A DNA stretch of 64,000 nucleotides, taken from the NCBI GenBank assembly GCA_946406115.1, contig OX291548.1:8978373-9042372 (forward strand). The letters are read 5' to 3'. Source of the DNA: Apoda limacodes. Taxonomy: Eukaryota; Arthropoda; Insecta; Lepidoptera; Limacodidae. The notes beneath the pieces were generated by a model. The model did not search any database. It saw only the letters and a program-made list of their open reading frames with translations, and was not told the DNA's origin. Made by a program: the position numbers and the translations under genes. The first letter of the stretch is position 1. Every line of letters starts with the position of its first letter. Shown one piece after another: positions 1 through 11,176 of this stretch.

Positions 1-871
1 CTGTGGCTAAGGACAGTATATTATATATTGAAGTATCTATTTAAAAGGGGCGCGTTCGATAACTTGGTGTCCCACGAAACTTCAAGTTTAGGTTCCTAAT
101 ATCCGAACGATCCTTAGCATAATAAATCATATCGAAGATTTGTTAGACACTTCATAATATTGACTTTTTTATCAGGCTTTTATAGAATTCTCACGATATA
201 TCTAGAGATAGCAACTTGCGCTATCTTTAGATATATCTTGTAACCTACTTACGTCATATTTTACTGTACACATATCGCTTATCTACAAAGAAAGCGAGTA
301 CATCCTAATTTAATTCCTCAGTCGATTTCAAGCGGGCGCCGGGTTAAGCCAGTATAAGTTCCGATATTTTTAAAGTCGAACAGTAAAAGTGAAGTGCTTT
401 CAAACATAATAAAAACGCATTATTATGAGACATACGAAAAATACTTAATGTGCATACAGATTTACACGGTAAAAAAGAATTAGTTGAGCCAAGAGAATAT
501 CGTTTCATATATGCACAAACGAATATTTACTTCATCTTAGATATTATTTCTCTTAAATATTTAAAATAACATGAAGTTAACACAAGATCAAATTTCTTTG
601 AACCAGTAAACTCTATCAGTTTGAAACAATATTTTATTCATTGAAGAAAAATATGCTTCTTTATTTGAAACACTTAGTTTTCTTGGGCGTAGAACTTCGT
701 GTGTTATCACGGAAGAAATGTCTAGTTCACACAAGAGAATAGTGCTCTTAACTTGACTACATCAGCTGTTAAATAAATAACATTATATTTTAGTTTAAAA
801 CAAAAAATGTTTCGGTCCAAAATGACATAGTTATCCGTCAAGATTAAATAAAGTTTTTTAAAAAGCCCTAC
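1..871. other. AT-rich non-coding stretch
   Basis: No exon, RNA gene or recognisable transposon was found in this stretch. It contains one short hairpin (195-237), listed separately, and a GGGGCGCGTTCG word near 49 that resembles the inverted ends of the candidate MITE at 29899-30311. It lies upstream of the first flippase exon seen here and may be intergenic or an earlier intron. Confidence 0.5.
195..237. repeat. Short inverted repeat, 18-bp arms and 7-nt loop
   Basis: The left arm (195-212) and right arm (220-237) are complementary at every position except one, which would be a G-U wobble in RNA; the loop is 7 nt. It is too short to be a convincing pre-miRNA, and may be a MITE remnant or chance in AT-rich DNA. 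Confidence 0.5.
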
Positions 872-1002
872 GCCTCTTTTCTGGAGGCTTGGGCCATATA
901 GAGTCAGTCTACCGCACTGACTTAGTGTTTGTCTTAGCCTACTGCAGAGGCACAGGCCTCTTTTATGGAGGCTTGGGCCATATAGTCAGTCTACCGCACT
1001 GC
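872..1002 (-). repeat. Two direct copies of a retroelement 3'-end fragment
   Basis: A block of about 48 bp (872-920) is repeated almost exactly at 956-1002. Read on the minus strand it resembles the GTGGACTATGGCCTAAGCC-type 3' region common in lepidopteran non-LTR elements, also seen on the plus strand near 54511-54560. The assignment rests on recall of that motif, not on an alignment. Confidence 0.45.
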
Positions 1003-2524
1003 CTTTATATGGACTTTGTCGAGCTTAGTAGCTATTCTCGCCTTTAGCTGTTTATACAGCGTTATGTTTAATTATAATTATTATGACTATTTAACGATCC
1101 TTCTTAAACTTCTTATCGTTTCAGCTAGACGAATGCGACTGGGCCACGAGCTTTTCAATTCTCAGAAAATAATTAACTGTAGGTTTCTCGCATAAACTGA
1201 TACTAATTTGACGCACAAAACCCTACAATAAACAATTATTTAAAAATTAAAAGCCAACACGAAATCCTATGAAGGACAGTGATGAAGTTCATTCAATTTT
1301 AAAAATGCAGGTATTTACTTAAAGAAAAGAAAATTCGTTCAAAGCGATACTAGCTGATTAATATCAACGAAAATGTTTAATATTTTAAAGCAGGTATTTT
1401 ATTTATTTCGACTAAAACAAGAGTTTCAGCTTAAAATATCAGATTTTGAGTCAAGAATCTAACAAATTCTGTTAAAATTATTATTTACTCTAATTCAAAA
1501 CAATATTGTCTTAACTGAACATTTCACTGGCTTTGATTTAAGATACAATTATATTCATCGAAAAATATAGTTTTTAATAAGTGACGTCGCAGATTTAAGA
1601 AAACTATGATTTTGGCGCAAAATAAATTATATCAAAGCAAAATTATTTTTTGTTTCAAACGAAGAAAAATAAAATGTTGCATATAAAAATGTATTTATTT
1701 TATACAAGAACATTAACTGTCTTAGGGTAATTAATTTAAGTTTGGTTGATCTAAAACGTACATTCATTTGGTTAAAAAAAAAATTTGTTCATACGAAAAG
1801 AAGTTTATCAATTTCGATTGATAAAATGATTTTTTTTCTGGGAAATAATATTGCCTTCTGTGAACAAAATATGTCCAAAATAGTTGGATTTCTTGACTGA
1901 ATGCAAATTATTTTGGTGGAATAGAACTTGGAAACTCTTTTTTTTCCGTGTACACACACACACGTACCTACACACTGACATCACTCTAAAAATGATTGCA
2001 AATTATTCTCCAAGTCTTGAAACGTAAAGAAAATACAAAATTTTCTATTTCGATTTTCGGACCTATTTCAACAACTTCCCAAAAGAAGTTGAATAAAAAA
2101 ATGTGTCTTCAAGGAAATTAATATATATTATTTCAATCTTTAACATTGCGTATAGATGGTTAATTCATAGGCATGTATTTATAGATATCTTTATCTTCCC
2201 TGTTGTGTAGATGAACGCAGTGTATTCTATTTTCATTTTTAAGTAAATTAATGTTTTTTTTTTACAATTAAATGTTGACACAAAATCGTTGCAGTCACAA
2301 AAATTAACTTTGTGTGCAATACGATTGCCGTCACCTGCCGAGACTTATCTTTGCCCTATATATGGACTGATAAGCTTGTTGAAAATACCATCAGTTAATT
2401 AAAATACAATACCTAACTATTATTTTCACCACATGGTCATTTTATAAATACCTATAAATAGAGCTTTTACGACTGTTTAGGTACTTTTTAGGCGGCAGAA
2501 GTCTTTTTGCAAATTTTCTCTCCA
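1003..2524. other. Non-coding stretch with short CA run
   Basis: No gene or clear transposon was found. There is a short (CA)n run around 1952-1963 and many homopolymer runs. The composition is ordinary intergenic or intronic lepidopteran DNA. Confidence 0.5.
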
Positions 2525-3365
2525 CTTTTATCTATACTAATAATATAAAGAGGAAAGATTTGATTGTTTGTTTGTTTTTTTGTATTGAATAGGCTCCGAA
2601 ACTACTGGACCGATTTGAAAAAATCTTTTACCATTAGAAGCCGACATTACCCCTGATGAACACATTCAACTTTTTACCACGGGAAAATGCTTCATTCCTA
2701 CGGGAAAACGGGTAATAGGACAACGGGTAGTAAGAATTATCCTACCGTACTTATCTTTTTCACAAAACTTCTAAACGGCTGAACCGATTGGGTTGAAATT
2801 TTATATGTGTATTTCGATGGTTTCACAGACACGAATGTATTTATTATGCCATTAAAGAAGAAAGATTTAATCGTTTGTTTTTTTCTCTAATTGAGGAGTT
2901 TACGTAAGAACATACGCCGATATCGAAATTTAGGGTGGGCGAAGCCGCTGGCAGAAGCTATTAGAATGACTAGCTTCTGCCCGCGGTTCCAGCCGCGCTA
3001 AATTCGGTTATCTGTGTAGGATTTCAACGGCAATTCCTCAATTATAGAATAAAACCGATTCACACTTGACGTTGTAAAGTAGCCTATGTCCTTCCTCACG
3101 ACTCAAACTATCTCCATGTCAATTTTTTCCCGCGGTTCCACCGACCCTAAATTCGGTTATCAGTGTAGGATTTAAACGACAACTCCTCAAAAACCGACTC
3201 ACACTTGACGTTTTCAAGTAGCCTATGTCCCGTCTCGTGTCTCGGGACACAAACTATCTCCATGCCAAATTTAATCCTAATCGGTATTGCGGTTTAAGCG
3301 CGAAGAGGTTACAGACAGACAGACAGACAGAGTTACTTTCGCATTTATTTCGGATAGTATGGATA
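2525..3365. repeat. Head-to-head pair of SINE-like lepidopteran repeats
   Basis: The block 2525-2967 is a minus-strand copy of the repeat that at 23265-23679 ends in CCTCTTTATAAT. The block from 2968 to 3365 is a plus-strand relative that starts TAGCTTCTGCCCGCGGTT and ends in ACAGACAGACAGACAGAG followed by TTACTTTCGCATTTAT. The plus-strand copy is itself partly duplicated, because the CCCGCGGTTCCA...AAATTCGGTTATC segment recurs near 3130. These repeats resemble the Metulj-type SINEs of butterflies; the name is from memory and unverified. Confidence 0.65.
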
Positions 3366-3689
3366 ATATAAATAAATTGTATGATGGTTTTAAAATTCTG
3401 GGCTTTTTTCAAACTACTTAGGTGATCAGACGGAGTATAAAACGGAGTTGTTTCTAAGTTTGAAGGCTTTTCTTAATATTAAGAAAAGTCTAGAAACTAA
3501 AGTTTTTTTTTAAATAGAGCAATAACTCTTCTCTTGTAAAATGTTACCAATGGTATATAGGACAAATGAGCACTGAGGCGACGATATATATTGGTGTAAA
3601 TTGAATTTACGATAACTTATCAGGAGCTGATTAGCGACCCGTAGCCGTAGGTTCTATAGTCAATGCTATGGTACCTATTTATTTGTACT

Positions 3690-4290
3690 TATGAATGAAT
3701 AAATGAATTTTCTTAATTGCACAATGTAAAAAAGAAATACAATAACAAGCCAGAATAAAAAAAAGTACAAATAGGCGACCTTATCAGTAAAAAGCGAACT
3801 CTACCAGGCAAACCTTTGGTTAGAGGAAATTACATTAAGAAGAAGGTTGTGCGCTGACTATTATTCCCCCCGATCTATCTCGACACGGTCGTAAAACTAT
3901 AGCTAGGCGGCCTCGGCACGTACTAACGGCCCCAGATGACGATCTCGCTATCCGGATAGCGAGATTAGTCTCACTGACCTCCCCCAACAGGGCCTTCCTC
4001 CCAACACGACGCCGACGTCCCCGGGTTCGTCGGCGCCCGAACGGATACACGAGGTATCAAAGAGTGCCGGGGCGCTTCTCGCCCCCACTCAATCACGCGG
4101 TGACTCACCTTCTGGTTCGAGACTGACGCCGGTCGAAGGGAGCGATAACCCAAGCCGAGGCTCCCCCCGCGGGGAGCCCTTGAGCGTTGGGCGCTATACG
4201 GGCTGCGGCTCCTTCAGAGACTCGCCCAAAAAAGACCGGTGAAGCAGTAATGGCTGCAACAGCCAACTGCAATGTCAGTTCAGAAAAAAT
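3690..4290 (-). mobile_element. GC-rich non-LTR retroelement fragment, 5' truncated
   Basis: Read on the minus strand, the element runs from a GC-rich block (4290 to about 3840) into a 3' region containing CTGGTAGAGTTCGC and ATAAGGTCGCC, then TGTGCAATTAAG and an ATTC-rich tail at 3690-3715. The 3' region matches in layout the ends of the two CR1-like elements in this window. The GC-rich part is homologous to the plus-strand block at 6060-6300. It contains an open minus-strand segment (4105-4332) with the peptide QLAVAAITASPVFFG, but no recognised domain. The family is not identified. Confidence 0.55.
3942..3965. repeat. Perfect 24-nt palindrome
   Basis: The core CTCGCTATCC is followed immediately by its exact complement, and two further base pairs match on each side. 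It lies in the GC-rich retroelement fragment. It may be a remnant of an element end or a chance feature of the element. Confidence 0.7.
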
Positions 4291-4783
4291 TACCATATTT
4301 TGTATAATATTTTTACTATCATATTTGTACAAATTACTAACAAAGTGACAGGGTCGTTCCCAAAAATACTACATTTTCCATGTTAATTGTACTTTCTTGT
4401 TCAGAAATTGCTTATGTATGGCAACATTGAGTGAATTCCAATGAATTTCCCGCAAAACATTTGCTACTCCGCTTTAGTACTGCAAACTCACTACTCACTT
4501 TGTAGGTACGGATATTGACAAAGTATAAATACGAGGTTGCACTGAGAATACAATGGATAATATTGTATCACCACATATCTTTATTTGTATGGCTTTACCT
4601 ACCTACATTTTTGTGAATAAATAAGCCATATGGTATGTTTATTTTGCTTTTAAAAACTACAGAATTTGCAAAATTTCTGAGTCTAACACTGAAATACTTA
4701 TAATGAATGCAGTGTGAAAGTGTAGCGATCCCATGGTGCTGGTTGTGATTCTTGTGAGCCAGTAATGTGTAGTGCTTAGAACA

Positions 4784-4916
4784 ATGGCGTGGCCAGCAGG
4801 GTCACCGGGTTCGATAGAACCTCAGCAGCATGACGTCAACAGCAGCTCTAACAATATCGACGGCCTCAGCGTCAGCGTACCTGCTACCAGTATAGTCGAA
4901 GAATTAGTAAGAAGAA
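4784..4916 (+). CDS. ATP8A: P4-ATPase (phospholipid flippase) alternative first coding exon, copy 1a
   Basis: This is a coding first exon of 44 codons plus one base, starting MAWPAGSP. The ATG at 4784 is chosen because it begins the segment shared with the exon at 22564 and because a conserved stretch, GTGAGCCAGTAATGTGTAGTG, lies just before it. The exon ends RR plus one base at a strong GTAAGT donor (4917), so it is in phase 1 and fits the exon at 57192, which begins with two bases of a split codon. It would supply the cytosolic N-terminal tail ahead of the first membrane helix of a lipid flippase, which moves aminophospholipids to the cytosolic leaflet together with a CDC50 subunit. The tail is Ser/Asn-rich and without motifs. 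Assignment to the flippase rests on the shared start, the phase match and strand; a transcript would settle it. Confidence 0.72.
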
Positions 4917-4929
4917 GTAAGTTATACGT

Positions 4930-5215
4930 GATTTTTAACCGACTTAAAAGAGGAGGTAATCAATTCGACCCATATGTATGTAGTAGTGTTTTCGAATTGC
5001 ACAATATTTATATATAGTCATACAATGTCTATGTGGGCTACTTCATAGATGTGCCAAATTTCATAAGTGCATGTATTTGTATGTGTTGGTCCACGTATTT
5101 CTCAGGAACTAGTTATTAGATTTTGATAATTCAGGTACCGTTTAGTTTAGGGATCAGTGCAAGTTTTATCAAAATCGGTTCAATAGTTTTCCAGATGTGT
5201 AATGTGATATAAATA
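4930..5215 (+). repeat. 'AACCGACTT' interspersed repeat after exon 1a
   Basis: It begins TTTTTAACCGACTTAAAAGAGG 13 bases after the exon 1a donor and continues with GGAGGTAATCAATTCG and a text common in Lepidoptera (AAAATCGGTTCAATAG). Related starts occur at 22755, 44345 and, reversed, at 52025. No coding potential is seen. Confidence 0.6.
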
Positions 5216-5296
5216 ATGTATATGTATAAAACTAGAATAACACGTCATCGGTTTTTCGCATTGGCTTAGCGGCGCAATTCTAACACGGAACTTATA

Positions 5297-5422
5297 GGGT
5301 GGCAAACAAGTAGACAGTCGCCTATGAACGTTTGTGCGACGCTATCCATGCAGGGGCATTACTCGGGCATTGGCGATCTTTTAAAAACTCTAATCACTGC
5401 CTTCTTGCAGAACCACATATTT
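5297..5422 (-). mobile_element. Family B LINE 3'-end fragment
   Basis: It begins GGTGGCAAACAAG and continues through a diverged version of the 3' end seen in the family B copies at 20066, 26150 and 60144, including the segment around CTAATCACTGCCTTCTTGCAG. It is short, decayed and 5' truncated. Confidence 0.7.
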
Positions 5423-5449
5423 TTTAACTGATAAGGGTGATCCCCTGCT

Positions 5450-5660
5450 GATAAATGATATAATAGCTTTTGCCCGCTGTTTCACCTGCCCTAAATTCGG
5501 TAATCAGTGTAGGATATCACTTCCTCAGTAATAAAAAAAAACCGACTCACACTAGACATTTTCAAGTAGCCTATGTCCTTTCTCGGTACTCAAGCTATCT
5601 CCTTGCCAAATTTCATCGTGAAGAGATAACAGACAACTGTGGCGATATTTTTTCATAATA
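5450..5660 (+). repeat. SINE-like lepidopteran repeat fragment
   Basis: It contains TAGCTTTTGCCCGCTGTTTC, CCTAAATTCGGTAATCAGTG, ACCGACTCACACTAGAC and AAGTAGCCTATGTCC. This is the same family as the plus-strand copy at 2968-3365. Confidence 0.65.
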
Positions 5661-6059
5661 GAAACTTTCTTCACCCTATTTTCCAAAAAATGCTCATATA
5701 TTAATAATTCAAAATCAAGTTTTAACATGCCGCAAGAAGAAAAGTGCAATTGTGTTTAATAAAATATAAAAGTGTTTAATTAACCTAGAAACAAAATGTG
5801 TATTGACGGTACAATCAACTCTACCACATAAAATTAATTTTATTTAATAATGTATGTCATAAGCTATAAATATGATTGTAAGATGTAGATAAACAAACAT
5901 CTGTTCTGTTATCTCAATCGTGTTGGCCAGCTGCCCCTCAGCTCATGGAGTCAAACTCCTAATACTGAGCTACGTTACTGTAGGTATATTATAAAAAAAA
6001 CTAGGTATATTATTGGTCATTATAACGCATCGACGGTTATCTATTTTTTTTTTCTGAGC
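5661..6059. other. Non-coding intronic stretch
   Basis: Nothing recognisable is present; the stretch is AT-rich and ends in a T-run next to the GC-rich retroelement copy. Confidence 0.45.
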
Positions 6060-6450
6060 TGACTATTCATTTGGCTGTTTTGCAGCCGTTACTGCTTCAC
6101 CAGGCCATTTGGAACGAGACTCTAAAGGAGCATCAGCCCATATAGCGCTCAACGCTCAAGGGCTTCCCGAAGGGGGAGCCTCGGCTTGGGTGGTCGCTCT
6201 CGGGGGCGTCCCTGCGATCGGCGCGTGAGTTTCGAACCCGAAGGTGAGTCAGCGCCAGGAAGGGAGTTCCCCGTTCCCCTAAGTAACGTAGGTTCGAGTC
6301 CGGAGTGTACCAATAAGTCTTTCTCTTACTATCTCAAGTAGGTACATTGATTATTCACACCACTGGCTTTTCGGTAAAGGAAAACTTCCTGAGAAAACCT
6401 GCAAAGTCTACAATCCGCACTGGGCCGTGCCCCAACAGTGTGGATATATA
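6060..6450 (+). mobile_element. GC-rich retroelement fragment, second copy (plus strand)
   Basis: The block 6060-6260 matches the minus-strand copy at 3960-4290 (GCTCAACGCTCAAGGGCTTC, then GAGCCTCGGCTTGGGTGG). It continues into GGTTCGAGTCC, a tRNA B-box-like word at 6283, and then into GGTAAAGGAAAACTTCCTGAG and CCGCACTGGGCC, which resemble the 3' part of common lepidopteran LINEs. It is the better-preserved guide to what follows the GC-rich block, but it carries no open coding frame. Confidence 0.55.
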
Positions 6451-7130
6451 TGGGTCTGATAAGGGTGTATGAAGATATATGAGGAGTAGCGGGCAACACT
6501 TTTTATAAATAATTATTTTAGGGGCAAAAACCTAATAAATATCTACCTAATAACATAAATCACTACTCCATGTTTGTTTTAAAAATAAATAATCTATAAA
6601 AAATATACATATATCGTTACCTATTGACTGAGAGTCCGATTAACCGAATGAATATCGACCGTTGCAGTCAAGGACTATTGCGTGGAGTAGAATTGTCCTT
6701 GAAATAGCAATCTGTTATCAATTTCCAATTACGTTTTTAGCCAAGAGATTGATACTGATGTTTACAAGACAACAAGAATTAATTGGAGGTAATTTTGGTA
6801 TGCGGCAATCCAGCTCTTAAGGATTAAACCAGATTAAGACATTCCAAGAGAATCATATTGATATTTTTGGATTTCTAATAGTCTAGTCTAGTCAAAGAAA
6901 TAAAATAACTACTAATTAATTCTTAGAAACATCCTACTATTTTCTTTTTTCTGTCTGCTTTGGAAATATCACTCTTTCTTTTTTTCTGTCCTTGTCGCTT
7001 TTATTATTAGCGCATACCTACTCTAGATCTTAACTTCCCTTTAACATGGGGCAGGATCTGGGGCAGTAAAAATATAATAATTGGTGTTTATTTGGAACTG
7101 GTAAAACGCCTTTACTCAAAATGAAGTAAA
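6451..7130. other. Non-coding intronic stretch
   Basis: No gene or repeat end could be recognised between the retroelement fragment and the fold-back MITE. Confidence 0.45.
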
Positions 7131-7375
7131 ACTCAAAAGTAAAAAATAAAAACTTTTTAACAAAAAAACAAACGGCTATAAAAAGATGCACTAAAAATGT
7201 AACAATAATTACTTTATTATAATTACTAAAGTTTATAATACACTTCACTTTCATGATACCAACTTCAAACTGTAATTCAGATGAGATTTTTGAAAATAAG
7301 TAATTATTTTTACCTTTTTAGTACATCTTTTGAAGCCGGTTGTTTTTTTCGTTAAAAAGTTTTTATTTTTGGAGA
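7131..7375. mobile_element. Fold-back MITE with arms of about 75 bp
   Basis: The arms 7131-7213 and 7299-7375 are inverted, diverged copies of one another: both contain an AAAAACTTTTTAAC word, a CCGGCT-like word and AAAAGATG(C/T)ACTAAAAA. A relative occurs at about 51680-51840. It has no coding capacity. Confidence 0.6.
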
Positions 7376-7589
7376 ACATAATGATTTTTAAGGGCTTATT
7401 CATAAGTTATTTGTATCGGACACCGACCCCAAAAGAGTCAGGTAAGGACACAAGTTACTAATAACATTTAGGAAAATATTACGAAACTGCCATTACATTA
7501 GACATTACTCTCAAAATCGTTGCTTCGTGGCCCTATGAATGCATAGACGCGTCGAGGTGTCTCTAACTGTAAGCTCCAGTGTTGCCTGA

Positions 7590-7760
7590 AAGTTTGTCGT
7601 TCGTTAGTGCAAGCTGTAGGCGCGTCGCCGCCGCCCGCCCAGCGCGAATACCTGCTAACTATAAAAACTTTGCGACGCGTGCTATATTAAAAAGTGATTT
7701 TAAATTAGTAGAATGTAGAACTATACTCTGACATATAATCTATATATAAGACAGTGGTGA
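7590..7760 (+). promoter_or_regulatory. CpG-rich block with TATA-like box and possible splice donor
   Basis: The segment 7617-7648 (GCGTCGCCGCCGCCCGCCCA and following) is unusually rich in CG for this intron. It is followed by ACTATAAAAACTT near 7658 and by a donor-like GTGAGT at 7757. This layout suggests a promoter with a non-coding exon, but spliced to the flippase exon at 57192 it would give no useful frame. It could equally be repeat-derived. Confidence 0.3.
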
Positions 7761-7801
7761 GTCATTAAAAAGGACAGAAACTGTTTTACGATGGACGACA
7801 T

Positions 7802-8035
7802 ATGATAATAAAAGTATTTTTGATTTTATGGAGTAGAAGATTGTTTATAATGACTATAGTTGTTATGTGTTGTATAAGTGGGTTAATAGTGTGTACTCTA
7901 CGGTTTAAATATACATATCACACTAATAAAAACTATTTAGCACGTATAGATGAAATACAGTACAAATATCCTAAAACGGTTTTAATTTTTTTTATAGGTC
8001 TGCCTGGCGTCTTTTTTAATTTGAATTTATTATAA
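7802..8035 (+). CDS. Possible 77-residue membrane peptide (unidentified)
   Basis: This short open frame starts MIIKVFLILWSRR and has one hydrophobic segment at about residues 15-33 (LFIMTIVVMCCISGLIVC), preceded by basic residues and followed by a charged tail. The layout would fit a small signal-anchor protein or the first exon of a type II membrane protein. It begins 42 bases downstream of the donor-like GTGAGT at 7757, so it would lie in an intron of that hypothetical exon. No homologue is recognised. A frame of this size is easily found by chance in AT-rich DNA, and no Kozak context or codon bias supports it. Confidence 0.2.
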   Translation: MIIKVFLILWSRRLFIMTIVVMCCISGLIVCTLRFKYTYHTNKNYLARIDEIQYKYPKTVLIFFIGLPGVFFNLNLL

Positions 8036-9128
8036 GTGCATAAAATAATGCGAATAAAAATTAAACAAATCGTATGCTCTCTAATTAATAACATATAAAA
8101 CTAGTTTTTGCCTGTAGCTTCGCCAGTCTGTTTTAAACTGTCAAAAAACCTTACGCAGAAGAAACATTGAGTCACAAAAATTTGTTGTGAAGATTTTTTT
8201 GACATTCGATTTCAAGCAGAAAAATTAATCAGCTTAATTTTTTATCTTCATAAAGTTTATTTTTCACTTTAAAGTAGAGTTTTAAAGAAAATTTGTTTTT
8301 TTTATTATTTCAGTTGAAACCTGGATAATAAATGTAGGTAGGGGATTACCTTAATTAAAATTGACTCACAATTGGCTGACATCCAATACACACAAAAAAC
8401 TTACTTGAACCACTAACCATATATCTAAACTATGTATATACATGCAAAACTCAGAACCATACATACATACGTATAAAAAAAACATACTTACGCGTCAAAG
8501 GACTCTTCCAAGCTATGTCCTGTCTGTAGTTTCAGTAATCACCCGGCACACTAGTAAATATATATGTATACATAAGTCTAATATGTATGTATACTTATAT
8601 AGTATATGTGTTGCCTCAGCCATTGTTTGACATTTAGAAAAAAGCCTAGGAGATCGAGTGTCCACTCAACTATCAAAATTTTCAAGCCGACCAAAAGTCC
8701 TGACTTGGTTCATATGACAGCAGCTAGAATCGGCTTGGTTTAACGTGCCCTCCGGAGGAGTACCAACAGAGCAGCTCAGAAAAATGCAATGAATAACACG
8801 CCCGACATAGCTATTATATAAAATATACAAACAAACTCAAATTCTGTCTCTCACAAAAACGCGATTTTCAGTTTAATGCTTACGAACCACGGTGTCTGTA
8901 ATATTCTACTTTAGGCTGTGTCTTCTCTAACGCCTCTGCCACTCGGATGGGCAACTTTGTCACAATAGCACGCCATGCTATCCTATTCACAATTTTAACT
9001 CTCCCGAAGTAAACAATAGCCCGTTTTCATTGTCGTTGGAAAAGTCCTTGATGCGTTAGGTTGCCCCATTGTTGACTGTGCTTTTTAAGCGACAAAAGTA
9101 AATTGTTTGTAACAAGTAGCAAGTACTA
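8036..9128. other. Non-coding intronic stretch
   Basis: No gene or transposon end was recognised. Several short TATGTATA-rich tracts occur near 8430-8600. Confidence 0.45.
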
Positions 9129-9174
9129 TAGTCTATAAGCAATGGGACTTAAGTCTATAAGCAATGGGACTTAA
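9129..9174. repeat. Perfect 22-bp direct tandem duplication
   Basis: The unit AGTCTATAAGCAATGGGACT plus TA occurs twice in direct succession without mismatch. Confidence 0.8.
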
Positions 9175-9254
9175 GGGTATAGTTGTTGTTTTCACAACTT
9201 CTAGGTATATATATAAATATTTAAAACCGCATAGGTAGATACGACTACCTACCT

Positions 9255-10137
9255 TGTTTTAGGGTTCCGTACCTCAAAAGGAAAAAAGGAAACCTTATAG
9301 GATCACTTTTCTGTCCGTCTGTCTGTCAAGACCCTTTTTCTCAGTAACGCGTAAAGGTATCACGTTGAAATTTATAACAAATACTAAGGTCTACGGTCCT
9401 TTAAAGCTGTAAAAATCCGGCCATTTTTGCTGCATATTTTGACGTTCACAAACAAATCAAAACCTATGGGGTACTTCCCGTTGTCCTAGAATCATGAAAC
9501 TTGACGCAAGGTCTTACATGACAAATATAAGAAAAAATCCGAAATCCGAAATTCGTTAATTTATAGTTATAGCACATTTTAAAAAAAAGTTTGTCGGTCT
9601 AAGACTCTTTTACTTGAGGACGCGTGTAATATGAAATACAAAGGTCTAAGGCCCCTTAAAGCTGCAAAAAAATCAATCATCAACGTAATAAAAAAATATG
9701 GCCATTTTTGACGCATAGTTGGGTATTCAGTTATTCACATATAAATCAAAACCTATGGGGTACTTCCCGTTGTCTTGGAATCATGAAATTTGACACGAAG
9801 TAAGTTCTTACATCACAAATATAGGAAAAATCCGAATATTGTTACTTTGTAGTTATAAAACATTTAAAAAATAGTTAATATCAAATAGTAAAATCTACGA
9901 GCACTTTATGTAAAAAAAATCAAGCACCTATGTCAATACATAACACAATACAAAATATTTGTCCAAAATACAGTCATTATTATCGCATATTGTGACACAA
10001 ATAAATCAAAACCTATGAGGTACTTCCAGTTGACCTAGGAGTCTTGATCTCATGATGGAAGAACTGTCTACATATTATAATAAGTTTGTACGGAACCCTC
10101 AGTGTGCGAGCCAGACTCGCATTTGGGCGATTTTTTC
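9255..10137 (-). repeat. 'GGGTTCCGTA' lepidopteran repeat, long copy with internal subrepeats
   Basis: On the minus strand it starts at about 10137 with AAATCGCCCAAATGCGAG and GGGTTCCG and ends near 9255 with TACGGAACCCTAAAA. A subrepeat beginning AAATCAAAACCTATG and containing GGTACTTCC occurs three times (about 9454, 9742 and 10003). Related copies lie at 15787, 29610, 40163 and 59845. It has no coding potential. Confidence 0.65.
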
Positions 10138-11119
10138 TCATCTGATTTGTAGCTGCGACTAATAATAGGTGATTCGCACTTGGCTGTTGTAGATATTAAC
10201 ATAATAATATGATCTATATTTTGTGTGGTTTTTAGTTTTTTATTTCTTTCGTCTCATAGGTGTTTTTACGAAACTATGTACAATATGCGTTTAAATTAGA
10301 GTACGGAAAATTATTTTTTGTGTAATAGACCTCAGATCTTAGATGTCACCGTTCTTTTACTACCTATGATTATAACTAAACTAAATGGATACTAAAACTA
10401 ATGGTCAAATAACTTCATGCGGTTCGTCAGTACATACCGATTAGTTATCATAATCTATCTTTTTATATTCAAGTCCAAGGTTTACCTATAACTAAGTATT
10501 GCTCTATAACTGTAAACAATCGAATCAATAATAAAGCTTAGCCAACACATCCTGGCTAACTGGCAACCTTGCCCGAGTTAACCTTCCCAGCGACAGCTGC
10601 ACTGGCGATGCTCCAGATGCACGGAAATTACCTACACAACACCTGATTCTTTACTGCCTTCACTTAACACAGGTGTAAAATAAAATAACCCTGGAGTCTA
10701 TTTCTATACACACTGGAAAAATTTCTTTGACTATCCTATTTAATCGGAACCTTTTATAAAATAATTTATTGTTACAATTCAATGAAGTAATTTTGAAGAA
10801 ATTGCAAATATATCTACGTATACTCGTAAATTTCAACAAAAAAAAAACCGGCCAAGCGCGTATATATATATACAATACCTAAATAAATACCTGAGAATGT
10901 ATTTGAAAAACTTGTCAACCGATTCCTTTCAAACCACGTACCGCCAAGTTCACGGGCGGCGGCTGTGTGGATTTGTGAATGCGTAGTTTCCAAGTGTCTG
11001 GTGTGGTCGACAATCGAAATTCGACATATTCAATACCACCGCGTAGAAGATTTGCTCTCTTGAATAAACACTAAACACTATATATTAACAACTCGGACAC
11101 AATTTGTGTATGGAAATTG
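10138..11119. other. Non-coding intronic stretch
   Basis: No gene was found. A CCGGCCAAGCGCG word at 10847 is a trace of the GGCCAAGTGCG repeat family, next to a (TA)n run at about 10860-10872. The end of this interval (from about 10990) may belong to the repeat duplicated near 16.5 kb. Confidence 0.45.
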
Positions 11120-11176
11120 CTTTTCCCCTCACGTAACCTTAAACGTAAGCTTTCATAATTTATTGAGCCTTTTATA

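Noticed and set aside
195..237. microRNA precursor
   Set aside because: The 18-bp stem is too short and there is no flanking structure.
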